Shown here: one piece after another, positions 35,772 to 46,376 of the stretch
Layout: every line of letters starts with the position of its first letter
How positions within the stretch are numbered: the stretch's first letter is position 1
DNA from: Pseudomonadota bacterium
GTDB taxonomy: Bacteria > Pseudomonadota > Gammaproteobacteria > Xanthomonadales > Xanthomonadaceae
Length of the DNA: 64,000 nt
NCBI GenBank assembly: GCA_023388355.1
Contig: JAEWGI010000045.1
Coordinates: 31,444 to 95,443, forward strand
Reading direction: 5' to 3'
The notes under the pieces: generated by a model
Told to the model about the DNA's origin: nothing
The model's input: the letters and a program-made list of their open reading frames with translations, nothing else
Databases searched by the model: none
Made by a program: the position numbers and the translations under genes

Positions 35772-36104
35772 TCACAGCACTGCCTCGATGCCCTTGCGGT
35801 CTATCAGGTTGAGCAACTTCAGGGACGGACCACTCGGCTTCTTCTCCCCCTGCTCCCACTGCCGCACGGTGGACACGCTGGTGTTCAGCACGCCCGCCAG
35901 GACAGGTTGGCTGATCTTCAGGGAAATGCGAAGCTTGCGAATCTGCGCGCTGGTGTACGCCGGCACGGGTTCCAGGCACAACGCCTCGTATTCGCCCATG
36001 CGGCGCTTGGTGATGAAGCCATGCCGGTGCAGTCCCTTCGCAGTGTCGTGCACGGCCTCCAGCAGGGAGCTACGGGCGCGGGGCTTGGTGGTCTTGGCAG
36101 TCAT
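35772..36104 (-). CDS. HigA-like antitoxin with helix-turn-helix
   Basis: The product has 110 residues. A C-terminal Xre-type helix-turn-helix (LRISLKISQPVLAGVLNTSVSTVRQWEQG) is typical of antitoxins of the HigA-2 type. Such proteins neutralise the toxin and repress their own operon. The start overlaps the toxin stop by four bases, with the toxin gene first, the usual order for HigBA. Confidence 0.88.
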   Translation of the reverse strand: MTAKTTKPRARSSLLEAVHDTAKGLHRHGFITKRRMGEYEALCLEPVPAYTSAQIRKLRISLKISQPVLAGVLNTSVSTVRQWEQGEKKPSGPSLKLLNLIDRKGIEAVL

Positions 36105-36472
36105 GGTGTGATCTCCTGCAGTTCGCCGCATTCCACGGCACGGTCCAGCTCGGCAACGCTTCGGCGCAGCAAATCAGCAGCCAGCAATTGCAGGGCTTCC
36201 AGCTCCGTGGCGGAGATGTTCGCCTGCTCGCTCTTCCCGAAGCCGTACACGAAGAACCAGCGGTTCCCCCTATTCGTCGCCACGATCGTCCGCGTGCTGC
36301 CGCGCTTGCCGCGCCCGGGCAAGGCGATGCGCTTCTTCACCACGCCGCCGCCCAGATCCGCATCGATCAGGCCTCGTGCCATTTCATCCACTGCGGCCAG
36401 CAGGGCGGTATCGGCCAGCCCTGTCTTGCGCATCCTGCGGGTGAAGTGCCGTGTCCTGAAGACGCGTTGCAT
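36101..36472 (-). CDS. HigB/RelE-like toxin
   Basis: The product has 123 residues. It resembles the RelE/HigB-2 type family (COG4737): FRTRHFTRRMRKTGLAD, an ADLGGGVVKKRIALPGRGK core and a C-terminal FFVYGFGKSEQANIS. These toxins are mRNA-cleaving ribonucleases, often ribosome-dependent. The antitoxin follows directly. An in-frame ATG 12 bases upstream (36484) is an alternative start. A palindrome lies just before the gene. Confidence 0.85.
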   Translation of the reverse strand: MQRVFRTRHFTRRMRKTGLADTALLAAVDEMARGLIDADLGGGVVKKRIALPGRGKRGSTRTIVATNRGNRWFFVYGFGKSEQANISATELEALQLLAADLLRRSVAELDRAVECGELQEITP

Positions 36473-36484
36473 GCCGCATACCAT

Positions 36485-36499
36485 AACACTTAGTGATAC
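36485..36499. promoter_or_regulatory. Palindrome before the toxin-antitoxin operon, candidate operator
   Basis: A near-perfect palindrome (leftward strand TATCACTAAGTGTTA, one mismatched pair) lies a dozen bases upstream of the toxin start. HigA-type antitoxins bind such sites to repress their operon. This is an inference from symmetry and position. Confidence 0.5.
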
Positions 36500-36744
36500 C
36501 GTTTCAAAGGTTTCCTCCAACGTGGTGCGACGAGGGTCCGGGCCCTACGCGGGGAGCAGCCCTACTCCGCAGGGCGTCCCACCGCAGTCTCCCGGCAGGC
36601 CTCTGCGTCGACCCGCAGGTGCGCCGGGACCTTCTCCGATGATGGCGAGCAGGCGCGCGGCGGGTTCGGCGACCAGCCGGTTCCGAACTGGACGCACCGC
36701 GCGCGCGGGAACACGTAGCCGCGGTCACCCGCGGAAGCTGTATG

Positions 36745-36820
<76 letters not shown>

Positions 36821-37000
36821 GTCGCGGCGGCCATTATCACCGCAGTGGGCGCATGCGCGCAGTCATCCGCGCATGCTGGCGGGACACCACTGGGGCCACT
36901 GCCATGCGCGCGCGCCGCCCTGCGAGTCTTTGCGTGCCATGGCCGCCGGGCGTAGAGTCCGACGTGACCGCCCGTGGGATACACCGGCGTTTGCCTGGAC

Positions 37001-37555
37001 ATGGCCAACGAGATCACGCGACTGCTGCAGGACCACCACCGCGGCGACCGCGAGGCCTTCGACCGGGTGGTGCCGCTGGTGTTCGACCGTCTGCGCGCGA
37101 TCGCGCGCAGCCAGCTTGCCCGCGGTGGCGGTCGCGGCGCCACCATGGACACCGGCGTGCTGGTGCAGGAGGCCTACCTCCAGCTGGCCGACGAACAGGG
37201 CGTGGACTGGAACGATCGCGGCCACTTCTTCGCGATCTGCGCGCGCGCGATGCGGCGCATCCTGGTGGATCACGCGCGCATGCGGCACGCAGCCAAGCGC
37301 GGCGGCGGCGAGCAGCCGGTGACGCTGACCGCGGACATCGCTGCGGTCGACGACCGGCTCGAACTGGCCGCCACCGTAGACCGCGCCCTGGACGACTTGA
37401 CGGCTTTCAACCCCCGTCTGGCCAGGGTGGTCGAATGCCGGTTCTTTGCCGGCATGAGCGAGGAGGAAACCGCGATCGCGCTCGACAGCTCGCTGCGCAC
37501 GGTACAGCGCGACTGGATGCGCGCACGGGCCTGGCTGCTCAAGGCGCTGCGGTGA
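37001..37555 (+). CDS. ECF-type RNA polymerase sigma factor
   Basis: The product has 184 residues from the ATG at 37001. A GTG at 36974 would add nine. Region 2 (LRAIARSQLA...GVLVQEAYLQLADE and DRGHFFAICARAMRRILVDHAR) and region 4 (RVVECRFFAGMSEEETAIALDSSLRTVQRDWMRAR) are those of the ECF subgroup commonly paired with Ser/Thr kinases. The stop overlaps the GTG start of the kinase. The kinase may set sigma activity by phosphorylation, as shown for related pairs; here it is an inference. Confidence 0.9.
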   Translation: MANEITRLLQDHHRGDREAFDRVVPLVFDRLRAIARSQLARGGGRGATMDTGVLVQEAYLQLADEQGVDWNDRGHFFAICARAMRRILVDHARMRHAAKRGGGEQPVTLTADIAAVDDRLELAATVDRALDDLTAFNPRLARVVECRFFAGMSEEETAIALDSSLRTVQRDWMRARAWLLKALR

Positions 37556-40317
37556 GCGCCGGCAGCGATCCGCGCGCCGAGCTCGACCGCCTGTTCGACG
37601 AGGCACTGCAGCGCGAAGGCGCCGAGCGCGCGGCCTTCGTCGACGTGGCCACGGCCGGCAGGCCGCGGTTGCGAGCGGAACTGGAGGAACTGCTGGCACT
37701 GTGCGACTCGCCCTCGCCGGCGCTGGAACCGGGCGCCCTGCACGATGCCGGGCCGTGGCATTCGCCCGGCGGCGGCGCAGGCGGCCCCGACGCCACTCCC
37801 GGACCACGGTCCGGCGACCGGATCGGAGCCTGGACGCTGCGCCGCGAACTCGGGCACGGCGGCATGGGCACCGTATTCCTTGCCGAGCGCGGTGGCGATG
37901 GATTCACCCAGGCCGGGGCGCTCAAGCTGATCCGCACGGACGTGGGCGCGGCCGCTTTCCTGGAGCGGTTCGCGCAGGAACGCCGGATCCTCGCCGGCTT
38001 CAACCATCCCGGCATCGCCCGGCTGCTCGATGGCGGCCAGGACGCGGACGAGCGGCCATGGCTGGTGATGGAGTTCATCGAGGGCGAACCGCTCGACCGC
38101 CATTGCGACCGGCGGCGGCTCGGCGTACCGCAGCGCATGGACCTGTTCCTGCAGGTGGCGCGCGCGGTGGCCCACGCACATCGCCACCTGGTGGTGCATC
38201 GCGACCTCAAGCCCTCGAACATCCTGGTCGACGCCGAAGGCCAGGCGAAGCTGCTGGACTTCGGCATCGCCAAGATCCTCGCGCCCGACGCGACCGCCGC
38301 GCCGGATCCGCGCACTGCCCCGGCCACGCGCATCTTCACCCCCGAGTACGCCGCGCCCGAGCAGGTGCTGGGCACGCCGGTGACCACCGCGGTCGATGTC
38401 TACCAGCTCGGACTGCTGCTCTACGAGCTGCTGACGGGGCGGCACGCGTTCGATGCCGCCGGCGACGCCCTGCGCGCGCGTCGCGCGCTGGACGGCGCCG
38501 AACCCCCGCCGCCAGGCGGCATTGCGTTCGATCCGGCGGCCTGCGAAGCGCGCGGCACCACCGCGAAGGGCCTGCGGCGCATGCTGCGCGGCGACCTCGA
38601 CACGATTGTGCTCAAGGCCTTGCGCGCCTCGCCCGAGCGACGCTACGCCACCGCCCAGGCGCTGGTCGAGGATATCGTCCGCTGGCGCGACGGTCGGCCG
38701 GTCCACGCACGGCCCGAGAGCCTGCGCTACCGCGCCGGCAAGTTCGTGCGCCGGCATCCGTTCGGGATGGCGGGCGCGGCGGCGTCGCTGCTGCTGCTGT
38801 TGGCGTACGCGGTCACGGTAACCGTGCAGGCGGACACCATCGCCCGCGAACGCGACCGCGCACGCGCGGAAGCCGAGAAGGCACAGCAGGTGAAGACGCT
38901 GGTGCTGCGACTGTTCGAGAACGCCGATCCCCAGCAGTCCGGCAGCGCGCAGCTGAGCGCGCGCGAACTGCTCGACCGCGGCTGGACCAGCATCGAGGCC
39001 GAGCTGGGCGACCAGCCGGAAGTGCGGATCGAACTGCTCGACACCGTCGCCGAAGCCTACCGCCAGCTGGGATTGCACGACCATGCCCAGCCGCTGCTCG
39101 ACGCAGCGCTGGAAGCGGCGACCGCACATGCCGCCGAGTACCCGGCGCTGTTGCCACGCATCCTGCGCAGCAGAGGCCGGCTGCGTAGCGACCAGGGCGA
39201 CCATGCAGAGGCGGACCTACTGTTCGCTCGCGCGCTCGACGGCTATCGCGCGCTGCACGGCGGCGCCCATGCCGACATCGCCGACACGCTTGGCGACCTC
39301 GGCCTGCTCGCCTTCCGCGAGGGCCAGTGGGCGGAAGCGGAAGGGCGCTACCGCGAGTCGCTCGCGATGCGCCGCCAGCTGTTCGGCGACGAACATGCCG
39401 ATGTCGCCGACAGCCTCGACCAGCTGGGGGTCGTGATCCGCCACCAGGGCGACTACGCCGGCGCCGAGCCGTTGCTTGCGCAGGCTCTGGCGCTGCGCCG
39501 CCGGCTGCTTGCGCCACAGCATCCGCATCTGGCGCGGAGCCTGTCCAACCTGGCGCTGGTGCTGCAGGACCTGGGCCGCTACGGCGAGGCCGAAGCCCTG
39601 TACCACGAGGCGATCGCGCTGATGGTGCACAGCCATGGGGAGCGCCACCATCGCGTCGCCACGATCCGGAACAACCTCGCGCGCGTATTGCAGGTCAAGG
39701 GCGACCGCGACGGCGCGATCGCACTGCTGCGCGAGGCACTGGAAATCCGGCTGCAGGCGTTCGGCGAACGGCACCCGCTCGTGGCCCTCAACCTCAACGA
39801 CCTCGGCCGCCTGCTGGCGGAAGCCGGGGACGCGACCGCCGCCGCGGCCGCCTATCGCCAGGCCCTGGACGCGTATCCGGCGAACCACCCGTGGCGCTCG
39901 GCCACCGTGTTCAACCTCGGACTGCTGGCCGAGCAGGCGGGCGACCTCGCCGCCGCGGAACGGCATTACCGCGAAGCGCTGCAGGCCCAGCGCCGCGACT
40001 ATGGCGAGGACCATGACCGCGTGGGCGCCGATCTCAACCGGCTGGGCACGGTCTTGCGACGGCAGGGCCGCCTCGACGAGGCCGAGGCCAGCCTGCGCCA
40101 GGCGCTCGCGATCTACCGCAAGCGCCTGCCCGCGGCACACCCGAAGCTCGCCGAGGTGCAGCTGCCACTGGGCGAACTGCTGCTCGCGCGTGGACGGCAG
40201 GCGGAAGCGGCACCGCTGCTGCGCGAAGCGCATGCCGGTCTGCAGGGCGCGTTCGGGGACGAGGATCCGCGCACGCGCGAGGCCATGCGGGCGCTGGCTG
40301 GCGCCGGGCGCCGCTGA
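37552..40317 (+). CDS. Transmembrane Ser/Thr protein kinase with TPR sensor region
   Basis: The product has 921 residues with a GTG start overlapping the sigma factor stop. A helical leader (1-60) and a Pro/Gly linker precede a full kinase domain (about 93-390) with the Gly-rich loop GHGGMG, Lys125, HRD 216-218, N in KPSN and DFG 236-238. A membrane helix lies at about 403-425. About ten TPR repeats follow, with pairs such as AEALYHEAIALM and AERHYREALQAQRRDYGEDH. The catalytic residues are all present. It should act as the membrane sensor for the adjacent ECF sigma factor. Confidence 0.93.
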   Translation: MSAGSDPRAELDRLFDEALQREGAERAAFVDVATAGRPRLRAELEELLALCDSPSPALEPGALHDAGPWHSPGGGAGGPDATPGPRSGDRIGAWTLRRELGHGGMGTVFLAERGGDGFTQAGALKLIRTDVGAAAFLERFAQERRILAGFNHPGIARLLDGGQDADERPWLVMEFIEGEPLDRHCDRRRLGVPQRMDLFLQVARAVAHAHRHLVVHRDLKPSNILVDAEGQAKLLDFGIAKILAPDATAAPDPRTAPATRIFTPEYAAPEQVLGTPVTTAVDVYQLGLLLYELLTGRHAFDAAGDALRARRALDGAEPPPPGGIAFDPAACEARGTTAKGLRRMLRGDLDTIVLKALRASPERRYATAQALVEDIVRWRDGRPVHARPESLRYRAGKFVRRHPFGMAGAAASLLLLLAYAVTVTVQADTIARERDRARAEAEKAQQVKTLVLRLFENADPQQSGSAQLSARELLDRGWTSIEAELGDQPEVRIELLDTVAEAYRQLGLHDHAQPLLDAALEAATAHAAEYPALLPRILRSRGRLRSDQGDHAEADLLFARALDGYRALHGGAHADIADTLGDLGLLAFREGQWAEAEGRYRESLAMRRQLFGDEHADVADSLDQLGVVIRHQGDYAGAEPLLAQALALRRRLLAPQHPHLARSLSNLALVLQDLGRYGEAEALYHEAIALMVHSHGERHHRVATIRNNLARVLQVKGDRDGAIALLREALEIRLQAFGERHPLVALNLNDLGRLLAEAGDATAAAAAYRQALDAYPANHPWRSATVFNLGLLAEQAGDLAAAERHYREALQAQRRDYGEDHDRVGADLNRLGTVLRRQGRLDEAEASLRQALAIYRKRLPAAHPKLAEVQLPLGELLLARGRQAEAAPLLREAHAGLQGAFGDEDPRTREAMRALAGAGRR

Positions 40318-40374
40318 GTGCGGGGACATCGACCGGGCCGGCGAACGTGCCGACCCCGTCGATGGCGGAGGTGC

Positions 40375-41403
40375 TCAGCCGCAGCTGCCTTCCACCGTTA
40401 CCCGCACGCGGCGCAGGTTGTTGGTCTCGTCGCTCTCGACCACGTTGCCGGGCGCGTCGGCATGGACGTAGAGCATCCAGGTTCCCGGAGGCAGGGCCAC
40501 GTGGCCGTCCGAGGTGCCGGTCTCGCCCGCCGCCAGCGCCGGCAGGGCCTTGGTCGCGAGCACGGCGCCGTCCCCGGCATCTCGCAGGATCCGGTTCGCG
40601 CTCGCGCCGCTGGCCACCCCGCCCTCGTTGCGGGTGCGATAGAGATAGCGCAAGCCGCAGCGGCCCACGCGCCTGAACGCCGCCGAAGAAGCCGACACCG
40701 TGGCCGACGTCCCCCACGGGATGGTCTGGTCGCCCAGCTGGAGTTCCCCGACGAGCGCGAGGTCGGGCCGGTTCATCATCGCCTTCATCTGGATCGGGCC
40801 GCCGGGGTCGCGGTCGGCCTGCGGGTTTGGCTTCAACCCCACCTGGCCCGGCAGGCAACCGAGCACCGGGTTCACTCCGGGCGGCACCGGTTTCCAGCCG
40901 GTCGGACAACCCGGCGGAGGCGCGGCACTGCCCGGCTGGGGCGTCAGCACCAGGTTGTCGGGCAAACAGCGCAGCGCCGGGTTCAGGCCATGGGGCGCGG
41001 GCTTCCAGCCCGAGGGGCAACCCGGAGGCGGCGCGGCACCCTGCCGCGTCGGCGCGGCGAGGTTGGAGGGCTGGCAGCGCAGGATCGGGTTCACGCCGGG
41101 GGCCACCGGCTGCCAGCCGGCCGGGCAGCCGGGCGGCGGTGCCGCCGTGCCGGGGGCCAGGGTGGCGGTGTAGTTGTCCGGCAGGCAGCGCAGCGCCGAA
41201 TTGAGCTCCTGGGGCACCGGCTTCCAGCCGGCCGGGCAGCCGGGCGGGGGCGCCGTGCGCTGCGGCGCAGCCGTGCGCGTCTGCGCCGGCGCGGCCGATG
41301 ACGCGAGCGCAAGGGCAAACGCCAGGGTCGCAAGGGCGGCCCCCGGCGCGGCGGCCAGGCGGCGCGAAGCGGCGGCGCCGCGGGGGGTCGTGGTGACGGT
41401 CAT
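40375..41403 (-). CDS. Exported protein with four CPxGW repeats and a CARDB-like domain
   Basis: The product has 342 residues, with AGGAG before the ATG. After a signal peptide come four tandem repeats of about 42 residues, each with the core PPPGCPxGWKPVP, an Asn-Pro, and LRCLPxN; each holds two Cys and is separated by Ala/Pro-rich linkers. The C-terminal 120 residues look like a CARDB/immunoglobulin-type domain (LPALAAGETGTSDGHVALPPGTWMLYVHADAPGNVVESDETNN). This suggests a surface or secreted protein with disulfide-bonded repeats. Function is unknown. Confidence 0.8.
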   Translation of the reverse strand: MTVTTTPRGAAASRRLAAAPGAALATLAFALALASSAAPAQTRTAAPQRTAPPPGCPAGWKPVPQELNSALRCLPDNYTATLAPGTAAPPPGCPAGWQPVAPGVNPILRCQPSNLAAPTRQGAAPPPGCPSGWKPAPHGLNPALRCLPDNLVLTPQPGSAAPPPGCPTGWKPVPPGVNPVLGCLPGQVGLKPNPQADRDPGGPIQMKAMMNRPDLALVGELQLGDQTIPWGTSATVSASSAAFRRVGRCGLRYLYRTRNEGGVASGASANRILRDAGDGAVLATKALPALAAGETGTSDGHVALPPGTWMLYVHADAPGNVVESDETNNLRRVRVTVEGSCG

Positions 41404-41696
41404 GGGTATCTCCTGAGGAAAGGGAACGGGATCGAAGCCGCGCCGGCCGTGGCCGGGGGTTCGGTTTGTCAGTCGTGCGCAGCGGAAGAATCCCGCCACC
41501 CGGTTCCGCCCCGGGCTGCATCCGTTCCGGAACGGAACGCCCCCTGCAGGGACAAACGCGATCGGCGCCATGGATTGGGCCACGGCCGGGTTGCTGCATC
41601 CGGACAGTGGCGGGTCTTCGCCGGGCGCTGCGACTAGGGGGTTGCGGGCGTGCAACAGCCCACTGTGCCCGCGCCACCCACTACCGGAGCACGACC

Positions 41697-43157
41697 ATGC
41701 ATCACACCTCCCTTCGCCTCACCGGCCTGTGCCTTGCCGCCTGCACGCTGCTGGCGCCTGCGGCGGCGCTTGCCGACGACCACGCCCCCACCACGGCCAC
41801 GGCCGCGACCCGCCTGGCCACCGTGGCCATGGAGAAGACCCCCGGCGTCTACCGGATTCCCTACGCCGACGGCACCCGGGTCCGGATCGGGCGCGACCAC
41901 AACACGCACACGCCCAAGGGGCGCTACGACATGGGTGGCCAGGGCGGCGGCATCTACCGCGTCGTGGCAGCCGGCGACGGCACCATCACCCACATCGAGG
42001 ACCGCTACAGCGAGCGCCTGGCCTGCAAGGACCTGCCCGACAGCGAGAAGAAGAACAACTACGTCTGGATCCGCGGCATCGACGGCGTGTCCATCAAGTA
42101 CAGCCACATGAGGCAGAACTCGACCACCGGCAAGGCCGGCCTGAAGGTCGGCCAGTTCGTCACGGCCGGCACCTATCTGGGCGACGAGGGCGACGTCGGC
42201 TGCGCGGGCGGGCAGCACGTGCACATGGAAGCCGCCGTCCTGCGCAAGTCCGATCCGGTCACCACGGTGGGCGGATTCGCCAGGGACAACGGCGGCAGCA
42301 AGCGCAACCGGGTGATGCGCGTGTGCGGGGTGCCCGGGGGCGTGTTCGTCGCCGGCAGTACCCATATCGCGCGCAAGGTGCCCGGCCAGATCAAGCCCGG
42401 GTCCGGCGAGGTCGCGCGCCACGGCGTGCCGGCGGCCGATTACCAGTGCCTGTTCGACCAGGCCGTGGCGGCCGGCTACATGCCCGACTGGATCGATGGC
42501 TTCGACGTCGGCGGCAAGGTCTACTACAACGTGCTGTTCCGGCCAAAGGCCGGTGCGTGGGCGTCGTTCCACGGCCTCGGCGGCAGCCAGTACCAGCAGC
42601 GCTTCGACGAGTACACGCGCAAGGGTTACCGGCCGCACCAGGTCGAGAGCTACCTTGGCGGAGGTTCGGTCCGGTACGCGGTGATCTTCCGCAAGCAGGC
42701 TGGGCCGCAGTACACGGCCTACCATGGCCTCACGGCCACCCAGCACCAGCAGCGCTTCGACACGCTGACCGGCCAGGGTTACCGGCCGCGCAACGTGTCG
42801 GTGGTCTCGAGCGGCGGCCAGCGCCGCTATACCGGGTTCTACGAGAAGACCGACATCGGCAGCTGGGAGGCGAGGTCGCAGCTCAACGCGGCGCAGTACC
42901 AGCAGGCCTTCGGCAACAATGCGAAGCACAAGCGGCAGCTTGTGTACCTCAACAGCTACGTCCACGGTGGACAGCCATTCTTCACCGCAATCTGGAGCTC
43001 ACGGCCCACGGGGGCCTACAAGGCGCGCCATGGATTGACCTCCGCCCAGTACCAGTCGGAATGGCGGTCGGCGACCGGGAACAACATGCGCACAGGCAGC
43101 GTCACCGGCTACGGTGCTGGGGGGTCGGCGCGCTACGCGGCGTTCTGGCGCAGGTGA
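41697..43157 (+). CDS. Exported M23-like peptidase with C-terminal BTRD1 repeats
   Basis: The product has 486 residues with a signal peptide (cleavage near ALA-DD). Residues about 50-190 resemble an M23/LytM domain: HTPKGRYDMGG, then KYSHM, then the late GGQHVHMEA. The first metal motif has a longer spacing than the usual HxxxD. From about residue 245 there are five copies of a roughly 48-residue repeat of the BTRD1 type (GLT..QYQQRFD...GYRP..V...GG..RYA..F). The repeats may bind the cell wall or other surfaces. A cell-wall hydrolase is likely but activity is not assured. Confidence 0.82.
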   Translation: MHHTSLRLTGLCLAACTLLAPAAALADDHAPTTATAATRLATVAMEKTPGVYRIPYADGTRVRIGRDHNTHTPKGRYDMGGQGGGIYRVVAAGDGTITHIEDRYSERLACKDLPDSEKKNNYVWIRGIDGVSIKYSHMRQNSTTGKAGLKVGQFVTAGTYLGDEGDVGCAGGQHVHMEAAVLRKSDPVTTVGGFARDNGGSKRNRVMRVCGVPGGVFVAGSTHIARKVPGQIKPGSGEVARHGVPAADYQCLFDQAVAAGYMPDWIDGFDVGGKVYYNVLFRPKAGAWASFHGLGGSQYQQRFDEYTRKGYRPHQVESYLGGGSVRYAVIFRKQAGPQYTAYHGLTATQHQQRFDTLTGQGYRPRNVSVVSSGGQRRYTGFYEKTDIGSWEARSQLNAAQYQQAFGNNAKHKRQLVYLNSYVHGGQPFFTAIWSSRPTGAYKARHGLTSAQYQSEWRSATGNNMRTGSVTGYGAGGSARYAAFWRR

Positions 43158-43371
43158 CGGGCAAACGGAATGCGCCCGGGCGCAAACCGGGATCCGCACC
43201 TGCAACAGCCCGCGGCGGTCAGGCTTCGGCCACGATTCGGGCCGGGCATCCGCACCCGGCCGTGGGGAGACGTAGAGAATCGCGCAGCCGCGACCATCGA
43301 CGAGATGCTGGCCACGACTGCGCGACACGAGCCGGGCGGCGAGATCGCCGCCCGGTCGTCCAGGTGACGGC

Positions 43372-43749
43372 TTACTGACCGTCGGTGTTGTTGTCGCCGT
43401 CGGCGGCGGCGTTGGCCTCCTCGGCGGCGTCCTGGGCCTGTTCGGCGGCGTCGGCGGCCTTCTCGGCGGAGTCGGCGAGGTCCTCGCGGCGGGTCATGTC
43501 GTCGCTCGTGCCCACCTGGCCGGCGATATGGGCGCTGGCGTCGGCGGCCGCATCGGCGGCGTCGGCGGCGGCCTGGGCCGACTGCGCGGCGGCCATGTCG
43601 CCGGTGGTTTCGGCATGCTCCGCGGCCTGGCGGGCCTCGGCGGCCGAGTCGGTGGCCTCCTGCGCGGAGTTGGCGGCCTGGTCGGCATTGCTGCACGCGG
43701 CCAGGCCGGCGGCCAGGGACAGCGCGAGCAGGGTCTTGGCGGTATTCAT
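43372..43749 (-). CDS. Small Ala-rich lipoprotein
   Basis: The product has 125 residues. A lipoprotein signal ends in LAACS. The mature protein is a long Ala/Asp/Glu/Gln helix, low in complexity, with repeated SAQEA, AADAAD and DAAEEA segments, like the Lpp type of envelope spacer. The start is supported by AGGAGA upstream. It is unlikely to be an enzyme. It lies just left of the rpoD terminator. Confidence 0.75.
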   Translation of the reverse strand: MNTAKTLLALSLAAGLAACSNADQAANSAQEATDSAAEARQAAEHAETTGDMAAAQSAQAAADAADAAADASAHIAGQVGTSDDMTRREDLADSAEKAADAAEQAQDAAEEANAAADGDNNTDGQ

Positions 43750-43877
43750 GGAATCTCCTGTGGGGATCCGGCGCACGCTGCGCCGTTGCGGCCAAATCTG
43801 CACGGTGCCGCGTCAGCACCGCGCGAATACCGGCGCTTGCGCCCGCATTGTGTTCAGCTGCCGGGCCGGAAAACGCG

Positions 43878-43910
43878 AACGCCCCGGCGCGCAGCGCGCG
43901 CCGGGGCGTT
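43878..43910 (-). terminator. Strong hairpin after rpoD
   Basis: A 33-base inverted repeat with 14-base arms (AACGCCCCGGCGCG and its complement) lies 36 bases after the rpoD stop on the leftward strand, followed by CGCGTTTTCC. It is a likely intrinsic terminator for rpoD and may also serve the opposite strand. Confidence 0.75.
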
Positions 43911-43946
43911 CAGGTCCGGTCCGGTGACGGCGCGCGGCCGGCGCGG

Positions 43947-46061
<2,115 letters not shown>

Positions 46062-46376
46062 TCATGAAGCTCCCGAAACGCGCTCGTGCGAGGATGCGTG
46101 GTCGCATGCCTCGCGCCTAATCACTGAAGTCCCGCGATGCAGCTTTTCAGGAAAAGCCGCATCGCCTTGTCTCTTGGTACGAGCATGATCCTTTCGATCA
46201 TGCTCACGACGCGCAAAGGGCGGCGCAGACTGTCGCCACCCCTGCCTTCCGTTCGCCGGTTATGTCTAACGTAGCCCTAAGGCCCCTAAGCTTCGCTTAA
46301 CCTTGTTTTTGCAGCCAAACCATGGATTTGGCGAGTCTTTTAACGGGCACGGCCGCCGCCGTCCGCATCATTCTTA
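46062..46376. other. 315-base gap between dnaG and rpoD with an inverted repeat
   Basis: No gene is seen. The stretch is less GC-rich than its flanks and should hold the rpoD promoter. A perfect 10-base inverted repeat, GAGCATGATC/GATCATGCTC with a five-base loop, lies at 46181-46205; palindromes of this type are frequent between rhizobial genes. Confidence 0.7.

Noticed and set aside
34726..36744. A complete integrative element
   Set aside because: No integrase, no attachment-site repeat and no transfer genes found.
36853..37551. An N-terminal extension of the kinase upstream of 37552
   Set aside because: The open frame overlaps the ECF sigma factor entirely; the GTG overlapping the sigma stop is the natural start.
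46181..46205. A terminator of dnaG
   Set aside because: No T-tract follows the inverted repeat on the leftward strand and the same palindrome type is dispersed in rhizobial genomes, so I left it as a repeat within the gap.
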